The notes beneath the pieces are model-generated. The model made no database searches and was not told the DNA's origin. It worked only from the letters and a program-made list of their open reading frames with translations. Positions 34,831 to 43,403 of a DNA stretch of 50,400 bases are shown here, in pieces. Both the position numbers and the translations under genes were made by a program. This stretch comes from an uncultured Pelagibacteraceae bacterium (GTDB taxonomy: Bacteria; Pseudomonadota; Alphaproteobacteria; Pelagibacterales; Pelagibacteraceae), in the NCBI GenBank assembly GCA_902579465.1, contig CACHGV010000007.1, positions 1 to 50,400 of the forward strand, written 5' to 3'. Position 1 is the stretch's first letter; each line of letters begins with the position of its first letter.

Positions 34831-34858
34831 AATGTACACATTTTGTTCTCATTGGCAA
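34831..34858 (-). promoter_or_regulatory. recA promoter with overlapping LexA-like operator
   Basis: On the minus strand: TTGCCA (34858-34853), 16-bp spacer, TACATT (34836-34831). Between and over the -10 lies GAACAAAATGTGTAC (34848-34834), i.e. a GTTC-N7-GTTC direct repeat with one mismatch. It shares GAACAAAAT with the perfect site at umuD. Predicted leader to the ATG at 34783 is about 40 nt. Confidence 0.6.
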
Positions 34859-34891
34859 TATTTTTTTAAAATTAGGTCTAGAAGTCCTTAT

Positions 34892-36190
34892 TTATCTGAG
34901 TTTTAGGTATTCGCTATTTAATAAACCTGCGGACTTCAACAGTCTATATTGCGCTAATAAGTAATTTCTTTCAGCTTCAGCAAGATTTATTTTAGCATTT
35001 ATTAGATTTGATCTTGATTGAAGAACGTCAAATGTAGATCTATTCAATCCACTTTCATATTCAAAGGTAATTCCCTCATTTGCAATTTCTGCAGCCTTAA
35101 CTTGCGATTGCACAGCCCTTAAAAGACTTTTTGAAGACTCTAAAGTAGACCAAGCTGCGGTAACTCCTTGCGTATTATTTCTAAAAGCATTCTCAAGTAA
35201 TAATTTTTTCATTCCTTTTACTTGAAGATTTTTATTTATATTAGATTTATTCTTTCCTCCAAATTGAAATGGCCAACTTACTGTTGCTTGTAGTATATCT
35301 TTTTCCCTTTCATCATAAGTTGCGCTTAGATCGTCAGTATATGATCTTTCAAGTGAAAGTTTTGCTGTCGGAGATAAATCTGATCTTGCAATTTTAACAT
35401 CCAATTCAGACTGACCATATTCTATTTCAGCAATTATAAGATCAGGGCTTTTTTGTTCAGATATCTTTTTTGCATCAACTAAACTTGAGGGTAGTGGAAC
35501 TTCAGAGTTATAAATTTTTTTTAATTTTTCATTGCTGTTGATTGGTCCAATTATATTTTCATAAGCTAATTTACTCGTGATAATACTATTTTGCGCACCA
35601 ATATAACCCGCTTGTGCTCCTGATAAAGAAGATTGTGACTGCGCTAGGTCAGTTGCAGTTATTTGAGCTCTAGATAGTCTTGCATTATCTATCTCGAATT
35701 GTCTTTGAAGAAGGTTAACATTTTCTTCATTAATATTTAGTTTTTCATAAGCAAGAATTAAACCTGTATAAGCCTCAATTGCTTTCATAAAAACATCTTG
35801 TTCTTTTTTAATAAGTTGTGCTTCAGATAAATTTAATCCTAACTTACTTTTTTCATATTTTGTGCCACGTTCACTACCATCCAAAAGTGTTTGTTCTAAC
35901 TTTATAGAAGATGTCATTGGATTTGTATTAGTTATTGAAGCATCAGTACCATCTTGATTTGTAAGTTTATTTGTATCTTCGAAACTTTTAGTACCTGAAA
36001 GAGTTAAAGTTGGAAAAAAATCACTTTTTGAAATATTTAGGACTTCTTTTTGAACTTCTAAGTTTTTTCTCTCAGCTTGAAGTTCTAGATTATTTTGAAA
36101 AGTAGTTTTTAACGCATCACTTAAAGTTGCTGCTGCTACAGATGTTGCAGAAAGCAACAAAAACGAGGTGATAAGAAAAAAATTTTTCAT
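34892..36190 (-). CDS. TolC-family outer-membrane efflux/secretion channel
   Basis: 432 residues with a signal peptide (KNFFLITSFLLLSATSVAA) followed by two repeated halves of long amphipathic helices and short strands, as in TolC (PF02321). Seen: LSDALKTTFQNNLELQAERKN region, SGTKSFEDTN, NAEINLAEAERNYLLAQYRLL-like segment near the end. It would form the outer-membrane tunnel for a tripartite exporter; no inner-membrane pump or adaptor gene lies next to it. Its ATG overlaps the stop of the kinase gene upstream (ATGA). Confidence 0.92.
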   Translation of the reverse strand: MKNFFLITSFLLLSATSVAAATLSDALKTTFQNNLELQAERKNLEVQKEVLNISKSDFFPTLTLSGTKSFEDTNKLTNQDGTDASITNTNPMTSSIKLEQTLLDGSERGTKYEKSKLGLNLSEAQLIKKEQDVFMKAIEAYTGLILAYEKLNINEENVNLLQRQFEIDNARLSRAQITATDLAQSQSSLSGAQAGYIGAQNSIITSKLAYENIIGPINSNEKLKKIYNSEVPLPSSLVDAKKISEQKSPDLIIAEIEYGQSELDVKIARSDLSPTAKLSLERSYTDDLSATYDEREKDILQATVSWPFQFGGKNKSNINKNLQVKGMKKLLLENAFRNNTQGVTAAWSTLESSKSLLRAVQSQVKAAEIANEGITFEYESGLNRSTFDVLQSRSNLINAKINLAEAERNYLLAQYRLLKSAGLLNSEYLKLR

Positions 36191-37113
36191 TTATTATATT
36201 TTATGGATTTAATTTGATGATTTCTATTTAAATTTAATACTATTGACGAATATTTTGGAGCAAATTTGAACATATTTTGTGTAACTCGTTGGTAGGTCTG
36301 CATAAATGTTAATACCTCGTTTTTGCTCATAACCTTTGTATTTACTTTGTTTTTTGTGTTTAATTTAAGTAACGCCTCCTGTTTAAGCCTCCAACTTTGT
36401 AATAATTTGAAATTACCTGCTTTTAAAAATATCAAACAGTCTAATTTAGAAAATAATTTTTTATATTTTGTTTGTAGTTGACCATTTACATATTTTCTCC
36501 ATCTTAAATTTTTATCTGCTGTTCTTTCAAGAGAATTAATCGATTTTTTTAAGGTCATATTTTTTTCTGCTCTAGCCCCTACACACCATCCTTCAAAGAT
36601 TATAACATCTGGTACCTTTTTAACTATATACCAAGACTTTCTTTTTAATCTATCATCTATTGCCTTATTAAATTTAGGAAGTCTCTGTTGATTGAATTGC
36701 TTTCCCTTTATTTTTTTTAGAAGATCAAATATAAAATTTATGTCGTGAGTACCTGGAACACCTCTGGTCATTAATAAGGGATGAATTTTTTTAGACAGTT
36801 TTATTCTATCTTTTCGGGTTTTGTATAAATCATCAATCGATATTTTAAAAACATTTAGCTTAAAATATTTTGTTAGAATAATTTTTAAAATAGAGCTAAT
36901 CGTTGTTTTGCCAGTTCCCTGACCTCCTGCTAAGCCTATTAAATAGGGTTTAGATTTTTTTGCTCTATTTGAAATCCAGAAACTAATTGGAATTAGAAAA
37001 GATTTAATCATCTTTTCTTTATTTTTAAATTTTTCTTTAGATGTTTCTTGAGATCTTATAAATTTAAAACAATCTTTACTAAGTTTTCTATAACATTCAT
37101 CAATTGATTGCAT
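36187..37113 (-). CDS. P-loop kinase, D-glycerate 3-kinase (GLYK/Tda10)-like
   Basis: 308 residues. Walker A GGQGTGKT at 63-70 in a YLIGLAGGQGTGKTTISS context, then ISIDDLYKTRKDRI, LLMTRGVPGTHDI and VIIFEGWCVGARA, a set that matches plant glycerate 3-kinase and yeast Tda10 rather than uridine kinases. It would phosphorylate glycerate to 3-phosphoglycerate, joining photorespiratory-like or serine-cycle carbon to glycolysis. The substrate is inferred from family likeness. It overlaps the TolC-family start by 4 bp. Confidence 0.8.
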   Translation of the reverse strand: MQSIDECYRKLSKDCFKFIRSQETSKEKFKNKEKMIKSFLIPISFWISNRAKKSKPYLIGLAGGQGTGKTTISSILKIILTKYFKLNVFKISIDDLYKTRKDRIKLSKKIHPLLMTRGVPGTHDINFIFDLLKKIKGKQFNQQRLPKFNKAIDDRLKRKSWYIVKKVPDVIIFEGWCVGARAEKNMTLKKSINSLERTADKNLRWRKYVNGQLQTKYKKLFSKLDCLIFLKAGNFKLLQSWRLKQEALLKLNTKNKVNTKVMSKNEVLTFMQTYQRVTQNMFKFAPKYSSIVLNLNRNHQIKSIKYNK

Positions 37114-37122
37114 AAAAATTTA

Positions 37123-37489
37123 TTATTTTTGATCTAATGGATGGTTTTTACCATCATTCACTGGTACATCTTCAATTTCGAATGGCTCTACACCTTCTAT
37201 ACAAGCAATATTCACACCATATATTTTTGGATTACTTCTAGGTCTGTTATGAGTATGAATTCCACAGATAGAGCAAAAATAATGCTTAGCTGTATTGGTG
37301 TAAAACTGATAAAGTGATAACTTATCCTCTCCTTTTTTAAGTTTAAAATCATCAGGTCCAAGCACTCCTATAATGTAACCTTTTTTTTTTACAGATTGAA
37401 CAATTGCAGCGCATAATTTTTTCAATACCACCCAAGGGCATCTTAACCTCGGCTTCTATTGCACCACAATGACAGGATAGTTTTTTCAT
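37123..37489 (-). pseudogene. GFA-family gene interrupted by a frameshift in an A10 tract
   Basis: From the ATG at 37489 (with AGGAG upstream at about 37498-37502) the frame encodes MKKLSCHCGAIEAEVKMP and then IEKIMRCNCSICKKK. A run of ten A (minus strand, 37390-37381) then throws translation out of frame. The rest of the GFA fold continues in the shifted frame as GYIIGVLGPDDFKLKKGED through HYFCSICGIHTHNRPRSN to the TAA at 37123. Nine A would restore one continuous protein of about 121 residues with all zinc cysteines. Possible causes are a recent indel, an assembly error, or slippage that rescues the protein. GFA proteins are zinc proteins named for glutathione-formaldehyde chemistry; substrates of most members are unknown. 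Confidence 0.85.
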
Positions 37490-37509
37490 ACTTTAATCTC
37501 CTAATAAAA

Positions 37510-37992
37510 TTATTTATTAATAACTTTTAAATATTCTCCGTATCTTTTTAAGCTTTCCTCTGGCCATATTTTCTTTGGATCATACATCTTTTCAAAACAA
37601 ATTACATCCTCTGTAAGATTTAGCCATGGATCTTTATCTTTTGTAAAAATATGTACTTGTGGTGGGAAACTTTCTGAGTTATCTAAAGTTTTAGTTCTTA
37701 CTGTTAATCTACCAACAGCTGAAGCATAATCAGTATAAATATAAGTTCCACATTTGGTACAAAAATATGCTTTAGAAGTAGCGCCGCTTCCTGCTTTAAG
37801 TTCGGTTGATGCAACTTCTCCTTCTATAATTAAAGTATTGTCTAAGACGCTTGTATTAATTACGTAAGAAGACCCGGTTATAATTTTGCAATCTTTACAA
37901 TGACAAGCTTGCGTGAATAGAGGTTTCTCAGTAATTCTATATTTAACCTGACCACAAATACATCTTCCTGTTAAGCTTTCGTTTTTTTTCAT
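37510..37992 (-). CDS. GFA family zinc protein
   Basis: 160 residues: GRCICGQVKYRI, ACHCKDCKIITGSS and KAYFCTKCGTYIYTDYAS give the CxC, CxxC and CxxC zinc-ligand layout of the glutathione-dependent formaldehyde-activating family (PF04828). The C-terminal PWPEESLKRYG-type ending appears as IWPEESLKRYGEYL. It is intact, unlike the next gene downstream (20-bp gap), which is a second, frameshifted GFA member. Divergent from umuDC across 166 bp. Function not known beyond the fold. Confidence 0.88.
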   Translation of the reverse strand: MKKNESLTGRCICGQVKYRITEKPLFTQACHCKDCKIITGSSYVINTSVLDNTLIIEGEVASTELKAGSGATSKAYFCTKCGTYIYTDYASAVGRLTVRTKTLDNSESFPPQVHIFTKDKDPWLNLTEDVICFEKMYDPKKIWPEESLKRYGEYLKVINK

Positions 37993-38022
37993 TTTTTATA
38001 TTTGAACTATTTATGGTTAAAG

Positions 38023-38031
38023 TTATCCACA
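38023..38031 (+). promoter_or_regulatory. Single perfect DnaA-box-like 9-mer
   Basis: TTATCCACA matches the DnaA-box consensus exactly and lies in the 166-bp gap between a GFA gene and umuD. Only one copy is seen, so this is not an origin on present evidence; chance occurrence is possible. Confidence 0.3.
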
Positions 38032-38047
38032 AGTATACTAAATATAG

Positions 38048-38083
38048 TTTTGATGTTCACGTTTTGATTCACTTTTGATTCAG
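38048..38083 (+). repeat. Three short tandem repeats upstream of umuDC
   Basis: TTTTGATTCAC (38062-38072) and TTTTGATTCAG (38073-38083) are contiguous; a diverged copy TTTTGATGTTCAC is at 38048-38060. The unit is about one helical turn, and the array ends 24 bp before the umuDC -35 element, a position suited to a regulator. No known motif recognised. Confidence 0.55.
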
Positions 38084-38107
38084 TTACAGACTCAAAATAC
38101 AACCTGA

Positions 38108-38136
38108 TTGACACTATTGAATAACTTGGATATTAA
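38108..38136 (+). promoter_or_regulatory. umuDC promoter
   Basis: Perfect -35 TTGACA (38108-38113), 17-bp spacer and TATTAA (38131-38136). Predicted start of transcription is about 38143, inside the LexA box, giving a leader of about 15 nt. Confidence 0.65.
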
Positions 38137-38139
38137 TTA

Positions 38140-38154
38140 GAACAAAATAAGAAC
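38140..38154 (+). promoter_or_regulatory. LexA operator (alphaproteobacterial SOS box)
   Basis: GAAC-AAAATAA-GAAC is an exact reverse complement of the GTTC-N7-GTTC direct repeat bound by alphaproteobacterial LexA. It covers the predicted transcription start and ends four bases before the umuD ATG, so bound LexA would block umuDC. Confidence 0.8.
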
Positions 38155-38158
38155 ATTT

Positions 38159-38554
38159 ATGAAGCTAACTATACCTTACTATTTACATAAAGCTGGCGCG
38201 GGTTTTCCGTCCCCTGCTACTGACTATATTGAGGAAGATATCGATTTAAATGTTCATTTAATCAAAAATGTTCCAGCAACCTTCATCATAAGAGTTCAAG
38301 GAAAATCAATGGTGGATGTTGGAATTAATGATGGTGATCTATTAGTTGTTGATAAAAGTTTAACGCCAAAAAACTTCTCAACAGTTATTGCAAATGTTCA
38401 TGATGAACTAGTTGTCAAAAGTTTAGTTCAAGAAAGAGATAAAAAATTTTTAACATCAGGTTCTAAAGAATTTACAGATCGAATTTTAATTAATGAAGAT
38501 GAAGATATATTTATTTGGGGAGTTGTAACTTATGTCATCCATTCAGTATACTAA
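38159..38554 (+). CDS. umuD: UmuD: SOS mutagenesis protein, self-cleaving accessory subunit of Pol V
   Basis: 131 residues, S24 LexA-like peptidase fold. The cleavage region reads [12 protein letters not shown], matching the E. coli CGFPSPAADY site with Ala14-Gly15 at the scissile bond. Catalytic Ser50 (QGKSMVD) and Lys87 (LVVKSL) keep the same 37-residue spacing as E. coli Ser60/Lys97. The pre-cleavage arm is about ten residues shorter than in E. coli. RecA-stimulated cleavage would activate the polymerase UmuC, which is encoded next with a 23-bp overlap. Confidence 0.95.
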   Translation: MKLTIPYYLHKAGAGFPSPATDYIEEDIDLNVHLIKNVPATFIIRVQGKSMVDVGINDGDLLVVDKSLTPKNFSTVIANVHDELVVKSLVQERDKKFLTSGSKEFTDRILINEDEDIFIWGVVTYVIHSVY

Positions 38555-39812
38555 AAAAATAGCACTTATTGATTGTAACTCTTTTTATGTTTCTTGTGAA
38601 AGATTATTCAATCCTAAAATAAGAAAAAAACCTGTTGTAGTTTTATCTAACAATGATGGTTGTATAATTTCAAGATCAACTGAAGCAAAAGCTTTAGGTA
38701 TAAAAATGGGAGAGCCTTACTTTAAAGCAAAAGATATTATTGTTAAAAATAAAGTTGAAGTTTTTTCATCTAATTATTCTTTATATGGAGATTTATCCAG
38801 AAGAGTGATGAGAACATTAAAAAGATTTAACTCTGCTATCGAAGTATATTCTATCGATGAAGCGTTTCTAGATTTATCAAATTTTTCAGATAATGAAGTC
38901 GAAAGCGTTGGAAGAGAAATTAGAGAAACAGTTTTAAAGTGGACAGGTATTCCAACTAGTATTGGTATCGCTAAAACAAAAACTTTAAGTAAGGTTGCAA
39001 ATCATATTGCAAAGAAAAAAAAATCAGGTTTAACAAGTTTGATAGGAATTGAAAATATTGATCCAATATTAGAAAAAGTTGAAATTAACGATGTATGGGG
39101 TGTTGGAAGACAGTTAACAAAATTTTATCATAAAAATGGAATTTATAACGCGAAGCAACTTAAAAATAAATCTAATACATGGATAAAGAAAAACTCCAAT
39201 GTTTTAGGCTCAAGAACTGCAATGGAACTAAGAGGAATTCCTTGTATCGATTTAGAAACAACACAAACAAAAAGAAAAAGCTGTGTTGTATCTCGTTCTT
39301 TTGGCCAAAGAATTGAAAAATATCAAGAATTAAAAGAAGCAGTTGCAAATTATTGTTTGAATGCGTCTGAAAAAATAAGATCTGAGTCTTTAATTGCAAA
39401 ATCAATTACAGTTTTTGTTAGAACAAGTCCTTTTCAAAGTAGATTTGGATATTATTCAAACTCAAAAACGATAGATTTTGCAATTTCTACGAACAATAGT
39501 ATTGAAATAGTTAAAACTGCTTTAGTTGCTTTAGACTCTATCTTTAAAAATGGTTACCGTTATCAAAAAGCAGGTGTGATGCTTACTGGTTTATCTAATG
39601 AAGATGGTAGTAAGAACCTATTTTCTTCTGAAAAAGATGAGAAAATAAAGGGTTTAATGAAGTCTATTGATAATACGAACTATCGGTATGGAAGATCCAC
39701 GTTAAGTCTTGCTAGTGCTGGTGTTCAAAAGAGATGGAACATGAGAAGAGAGCATTCTTCTAAAATAGATACGGCTGATTTTTACTTATTACCTACAATT
39801 AGTACTAATTAA
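38532..39812 (+). CDS. umuC: UmuC: Y-family DNA polymerase V catalytic subunit
   Basis: 426 residues. Catalytic acidic residues are in [16 protein letters not shown] (Asp14) and [13 protein letters not shown] (Asp109, Glu110). [14 protein letters not shown] and [20 protein letters not shown] are also typical, followed by a helix-hairpin-helix thumb ([12 protein letters not shown]), little finger and a C-terminal UmuC-specific tail. Performs error-prone synthesis past DNA lesions. It is cotranscribed with umuD from an SOS promoter, and its TAA is interleaved with the DUF1501 stop. Confidence 0.97.
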   Translation: MSSIQYTKKIALIDCNSFYVSCERLFNPKIRKKPVVVLSNNDGCIISRSTEAKALGIKMGEPYFKAKDIIVKNKVEVFSSNYSLYGDLSRRVMRTLKRFNSAIEVYSIDEAFLDLSNFSDNEVESVGREIRETVLKWTGIPTSIGIAKTKTLSKVANHIAKKKKSGLTSLIGIENIDPILEKVEINDVWGVGRQLTKFYHKNGIYNAKQLKNKSNTWIKKNSNVLGSRTAMELRGIPCIDLETTQTKRKSCVVSRSFGQRIEKYQELKEAVANYCLNASEKIRSESLIAKSITVFVRTSPFQSRFGYYSNSKTIDFAISTNNSIEIVKTALVALDSIFKNGYRYQKAGVMLTGLSNEDGSKNLFSSEKDEKIKGLMKSIDNTNYRYGRSTLSLASAGVQKRWNMRREHSSKIDTADFYLLPTISTN

Positions 39813-40966
39813 GATTTAAAAAGTTTATCAGATAAATTAATTAACTCATCACCCCAAAAAACTTCTTTTTGTATTCTTTTAAAATCTATATCAAAAACAG
39901 TGGACATGGCTGAAGCGTATACAGATCTAGCATCAATTGTGGAATTTAAATCTCTTCCCTCAAATAATTCTTTTCTCTTAAGTCCTGGCCAGTCTGTATA
40001 GACTTGAGATTTCTTTAATAAACCACCTGCCATAAATATTGCTGAACCATAGCCATGTTCCGTACCTCGTCCTCCATTTTGTTTAATAGTTCTTCCAAAT
40101 TCCGTTAAGGTTAAAACTAATGTATTTTCTATCTCTGATCCGAGACCTTTCTCTAAACTTTTAAAAATTGAGTCCATTTCAATCAAGCTATCTGAATGTG
40201 AACCATTCACTCCGCCTTGTGCAGCATGTGTATCAAAACCATCAACTTCAAATACTGCAACCCTTGGACCATTTATTTTTTTTAGTTCTAAACCTGCTTT
40301 AAAGGCTAAAGATGAATTTTTTCTGGACATAGAGGTGCCTCCATTATTCATCATAGATCTGTTAGCAATTATCTCCATCATATTTGCTAAGTCATGTTCG
40401 GATTTATCTGCATATACTGATTTTAAAAGTTGCAAAAGTTCTGTTCTTGGAAGTCTTTTTTTTGAGGGATAAAAATTATCATTACTTGGAATACCCCTCA
40501 AAAGTAAAGGCATTGGTAATGCTAATGCAAGACCATCACCTTTTAATTCTGCTAACTTCATTCCTCTTCCTAACCAACCAGTTTTAATGGAATAAGGTAT
40601 ATGGCCTCCTGTCTCCATTAAGTTTTGTCCATCAAAATGGGATCTCTTAGTATATGGAATATTTGTTGCATGAACTATTGCTCCCAGATTATTTTGCCAC
40701 AAATTATAAAAATTCATTAGTTTGGGATGAAGTGCGAAATCAGAGTTTAACTTTATTGTTTCATCTAAAATTAAGTCTTTTCTTTTTTTCTCAAAATTCT
40801 TATCTCCAATTATTGGAACAGCGCATAAACCATCCATTCCACCTCTTAACATTATAACAACAAGATTTTTTTTCTTATCCGTATTTGCCAAAACTGGAAA
40901 ATTAAAACCAGCTAAAAATAATGTGGTGGCTGAACCTTTTAAAAAATTTCTTCTTGATATCTTCAT
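39809..40966 (-). CDS. DUF1501 family protein with Tat signal
   Basis: 385 residues beginning [20 protein letters not shown], a twin-arginine signal with [40 protein letters not shown] and [23 protein letters not shown] are DUF1501 (PF07394) marks and resemble the alkaline-phosphatase/sulfatase fold in metal-binding outline. Exported folded to the periplasm or beyond. No proven activity. Its ATG overlaps the stop of the DUF1800 gene by 4 bp, the common pairing. Confidence 0.93.
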   Translation of the reverse strand: MKISRRNFLKGSATTLFLAGFNFPVLANTDKKKNLVVIMLRGGMDGLCAVPIIGDKNFEKKRKDLILDETIKLNSDFALHPKLMNFYNLWQNNLGAIVHATNIPYTKRSHFDGQNLMETGGHIPYSIKTGWLGRGMKLAELKGDGLALALPMPLLLRGIPSNDNFYPSKKRLPRTELLQLLKSVYADKSEHDLANMMEIIANRSMMNNGGTSMSRKNSSLAFKAGLELKKINGPRVAVFEVDGFDTHAAQGGVNGSHSDSLIEMDSIFKSLEKGLGSEIENTLVLTLTEFGRTIKQNGGRGTEHGYGSAIFMAGGLLKKSQVYTDWPGLKRKELFEGRDLNSTIDARSVYASAMSTVFDIDFKRIQKEVFWGDELINLSDKLFKS

Positions 40967-42390
40967 GATTTAAGTGTCTCCGGTAAATTGAATAAAATAA
41001 CATGTTTATGAACAAGCTCTCTATGCTGATCTATAATTTTTAAAATTTCACCTGAATTATCATAATTTTTTTCAATCATTTCTTCATAAAATTCAGGTGT
41101 CTGCGACTTGCCTGACTTTTTATAATAAGCTTCTCTTGCATAAACCAGCCTTCTAATTAGTAATTCTGGTGACATCCAATCCTCAGAAATATCTGACCAT
41201 CCATTTGGTTGTTTAGCTAAATACGGATGTTGGCCAAGCTCATCCATTAAATATTCTAAAGCTCTTTGATCCCTTATCGGTTTATTTCCAAGTTTATAAA
41301 GATCCATAAATGAAGGAGATGGGATTAAATCAACATCAGCCATTTTGCTCATTTGTAATAGCCAGTTCTCTGGATTCTGAAATTTATTATATTTATCAGA
41401 ATAATTGAAAGCAACTTCTATTGCAGCTTTATGAACCTCTGGCAAAAAACCATCTGACTTTTCCCAAGCTTTTATGATTGGTTCCATCATTTCTTCAGTT
41501 GGGTTGTCTGTGATTAAATATCTACAGAGTTTCATTGCAATAAATTTTCTGCAGGAAGGATGACTAACAAGATCTGTAATTGCAACTGATAAACTTTTTC
41601 TTCCACTTTTATATTTTTTTCCCAAAACAATTTTATTACCAGGCTCATGAGCATCAGGATTGAAATGAACATCACCTGTCTCTAGTCTTTTCTTTCCCCA
41701 CTTGGGTCTCCACCCACTCATTATATATGCCATTTGAATTACATCTTCTTGTGTATATCCACAATCTGGGGAAACAGTGTGAAGTTCTAGAAGCTCCCTT
41801 GCATGATTTTCATTTACACCTTTTGTCTTTCCTTTCTCTCTTGCCCATCTTGCTTCTTGACTTTTTGGTCCAATGTTCTGCTCATTATCTAAGTGATGTA
41901 TCATTGACCAACCAATAGTTGCCTCTTGGGCCATTTTTTCGAAATTTTGATTCATGTTAGCTCTAATTACCTCTCTTTGGTAAGCACCAGTTGTATATTG
42001 TGCTAAGAAATCTTTTTCACTGATTGCGAAATGATTGCCCCAAAAGTACCAAAGTTTTGCTAAAACTGGCGTTTCACTTTTTAATGCTTCTGAATACCTT
42101 ATGCAAAGTTCAAGGTTCCACCAAAATTTTTGTCCAGTTGCATGCCTTAACTTATTTTTTTCTCTTTTATAGCCATCTTTATCATTTTTAAATTTTTTTC
42201 TTAAAACTTTTCTATCTCCATAAACATAATCTCTATAATATTTTCTAAGTTCTTTTTCTGGTAAAATTTTTCCCTTCCAAGAAAATTCAGGAATGTCGTT
42301 CAATTGATTTGTTGCCCATTTTAATGGGTCAGAGGGAGTTTTATCGTCTGGTCCAAGTCCAAATGCTACTTTACGATAAAAATTTTTCAT
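40963..42390 (-). CDS. DUF1800 family protein
   Basis: 475 residues. Seen: RKVAFGLGPDD at the start, TTGAYQREVIRANMNQNFEKM region, GVNENHARELLELHTV with SPDCGYTQEDVIQMAYIMSGWR, and FIAMKLCRYLITDNP. These are the DUF1800 (PF08811) core, repeatedly found upstream of DUF1501. No signal peptide is evident, so it could be carried out with its Tat-exported partner; this is an inference. Function unknown. Confidence 0.93.
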   Translation of the reverse strand: MKNFYRKVAFGLGPDDKTPSDPLKWATNQLNDIPEFSWKGKILPEKELRKYYRDYVYGDRKVLRKKFKNDKDGYKREKNKLRHATGQKFWWNLELCIRYSEALKSETPVLAKLWYFWGNHFAISEKDFLAQYTTGAYQREVIRANMNQNFEKMAQEATIGWSMIHHLDNEQNIGPKSQEARWAREKGKTKGVNENHARELLELHTVSPDCGYTQEDVIQMAYIMSGWRPKWGKKRLETGDVHFNPDAHEPGNKIVLGKKYKSGRKSLSVAITDLVSHPSCRKFIAMKLCRYLITDNPTEEMMEPIIKAWEKSDGFLPEVHKAAIEVAFNYSDKYNKFQNPENWLLQMSKMADVDLIPSPSFMDLYKLGNKPIRDQRALEYLMDELGQHPYLAKQPNGWSDISEDWMSPELLIRRLVYAREAYYKKSGKSQTPEFYEEMIEKNYDNSGEILKIIDQHRELVHKHVILFNLPETLKS

Positions 42391-42408
42391 AAATTATTTT
42401 AAAATATA

Positions 42409-43278
42409 CTATTTTAAAATGTCAATATCTGAAATATTTGTTAAACAATTATTTAATTCTGTCATATTTTCTCGTCCTGAGATTTTTAAAATAACTAGAC
42501 CAAAAATAATGATTAAAGCTAAAGGTATTGCTGTAATTACACTTATATAATCAGCAATTATTATTAAATATATTGCATAAAATGCTATTGATCTAAAGAT
42601 CACTGAAGATTTAAATACTGCAATAATTGCTAGGGAATGTTTTATTAAGTTTAAAAAACTCATCTTTGAGGGACCAAAATATCTTGTACCTCTTATTGAT
42701 TGAGATTTAATAAAATTATTTTCAATTTTTGTTAGTGATCCAGAAAAACTACTCCAAGTTGCTTTCTCTTCAATTAATTTCTTAACAGTTTCCTTTGTAA
42801 GACAAGTGAAATTTCCAAATTTTATAAATTTTCCTGTAAATGTAAAAGTAATTATTTTGTGTAAAAAATAACAGATTTTAAAAATTAAACCTTCTGATCT
42901 TTTTATTCTTTCTCCAACAATACTTTTATTTGGATTATCTTTAATCTTGTCTACAAAGTTTCTTATCTCCTCAGGTCTGTCTTCTCCGTCACCATCCATT
43001 GGAATTACGTAGTCAAAATCTTCATTTTCTGAAATATGTTTAAGCCCTGTTGCAATACAACGTGCATGTCCTTTATTATTTCTCATATTTATTAATTTTA
43101 GTGATTTAATATTAATTAAATTTTTGGTTTCTAAAATTATTTCTTCTGTTGAAGCATCATTCACTACTATTATTGAAAATGTTGCTTTAAGCTCAGAAAT
43201 ATTAATATCGATTTCTTCAATTAATTTTGATGCAGATTTAAAGTCATTAAAGACTGGAATTAGTATTACTATTTTCAT
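42409..43278 (-). CDS. Family 2 glycosyltransferase with C-terminal membrane helices
   Basis: 289 residues. GT-A fold: VILIPVFNDFKSASKLIEEI, SIIVVNDASTE and YVIPMDGDGEDRPEEI (DxD and acidic site), then GERIKRSEGLIFKICYFLHK. Two hydrophobic helices (about residues 218-262) anchor it, as in polyprenyl-phosphate sugar synthases of the GtrB/DPM1 type. It probably makes a lipid-linked sugar for the GT39 enzyme encoded two ORFs upstream. Its ATG overlaps the TAA of the 41-residue peptide gene. Confidence 0.9.
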   Translation of the reverse strand: MKIVILIPVFNDFKSASKLIEEIDINISELKATFSIIVVNDASTEEIILETKNLINIKSLKLINMRNNKGHARCIATGLKHISENEDFDYVIPMDGDGEDRPEEIRNFVDKIKDNPNKSIVGERIKRSEGLIFKICYFLHKIITFTFTGKFIKFGNFTCLTKETVKKLIEEKATWSSFSGSLTKIENNFIKSQSIRGTRYFGPSKMSFLNLIKHSLAIIAVFKSSVIFRSIAFYAIYLIIIADYISVITAIPLALIIIFGLVILKISGRENMTELNNCLTNISDIDILK

Positions 43279-43403
43279 TAACTTACTGAACCTATAAGTC
43301 TAAATAGAGAAGCAAAAAAACCATATCCTGAGAGTTCAATTAAAACAACAATTCCGATAATGAATAAAAGTCTCTTATTTTTTTGGTTTAATTGAAATTT
43401 CAT
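43278..43403 (-). CDS. 41-residue single-helix membrane peptide
   Basis: ORF MKFQLNQKNKRLLFIIGIVV then LIELSGYGFFASLFRLIGSVS. A basic N-terminus and one hydrophobic segment (about residues 12-35) predict a small inner-membrane protein. It starts in an ATGA overlap with the stop of the GT39 gene and ends in a TAATG overlap with the GT2 gene, so it fills the gap exactly, strong positional evidence for real, coupled translation. No family recognised; it may be a stabilising subunit of the glycosyltransferases. Confidence 0.7.
   Translation of the reverse strand: MKFQLNQKNKRLLFIIGIVVLIELSGYGFFASLFRLIGSVS

Noticed and set aside
37993..38158. A replication origin at the DnaA box and repeats
   Set aside because: One DnaA box only, no AT-rich unwinding cluster with further boxes, and none of the usual origin-flanking genes nearby.
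42396..42420. Two copies of the palindrome ATTTTAAAAT 15 bp apart between DUF1800 and GT2 genes
   Set aside because: Made only of A and T, overlaps a coding end, and such 10-mers are expected by chance in DNA of this composition.
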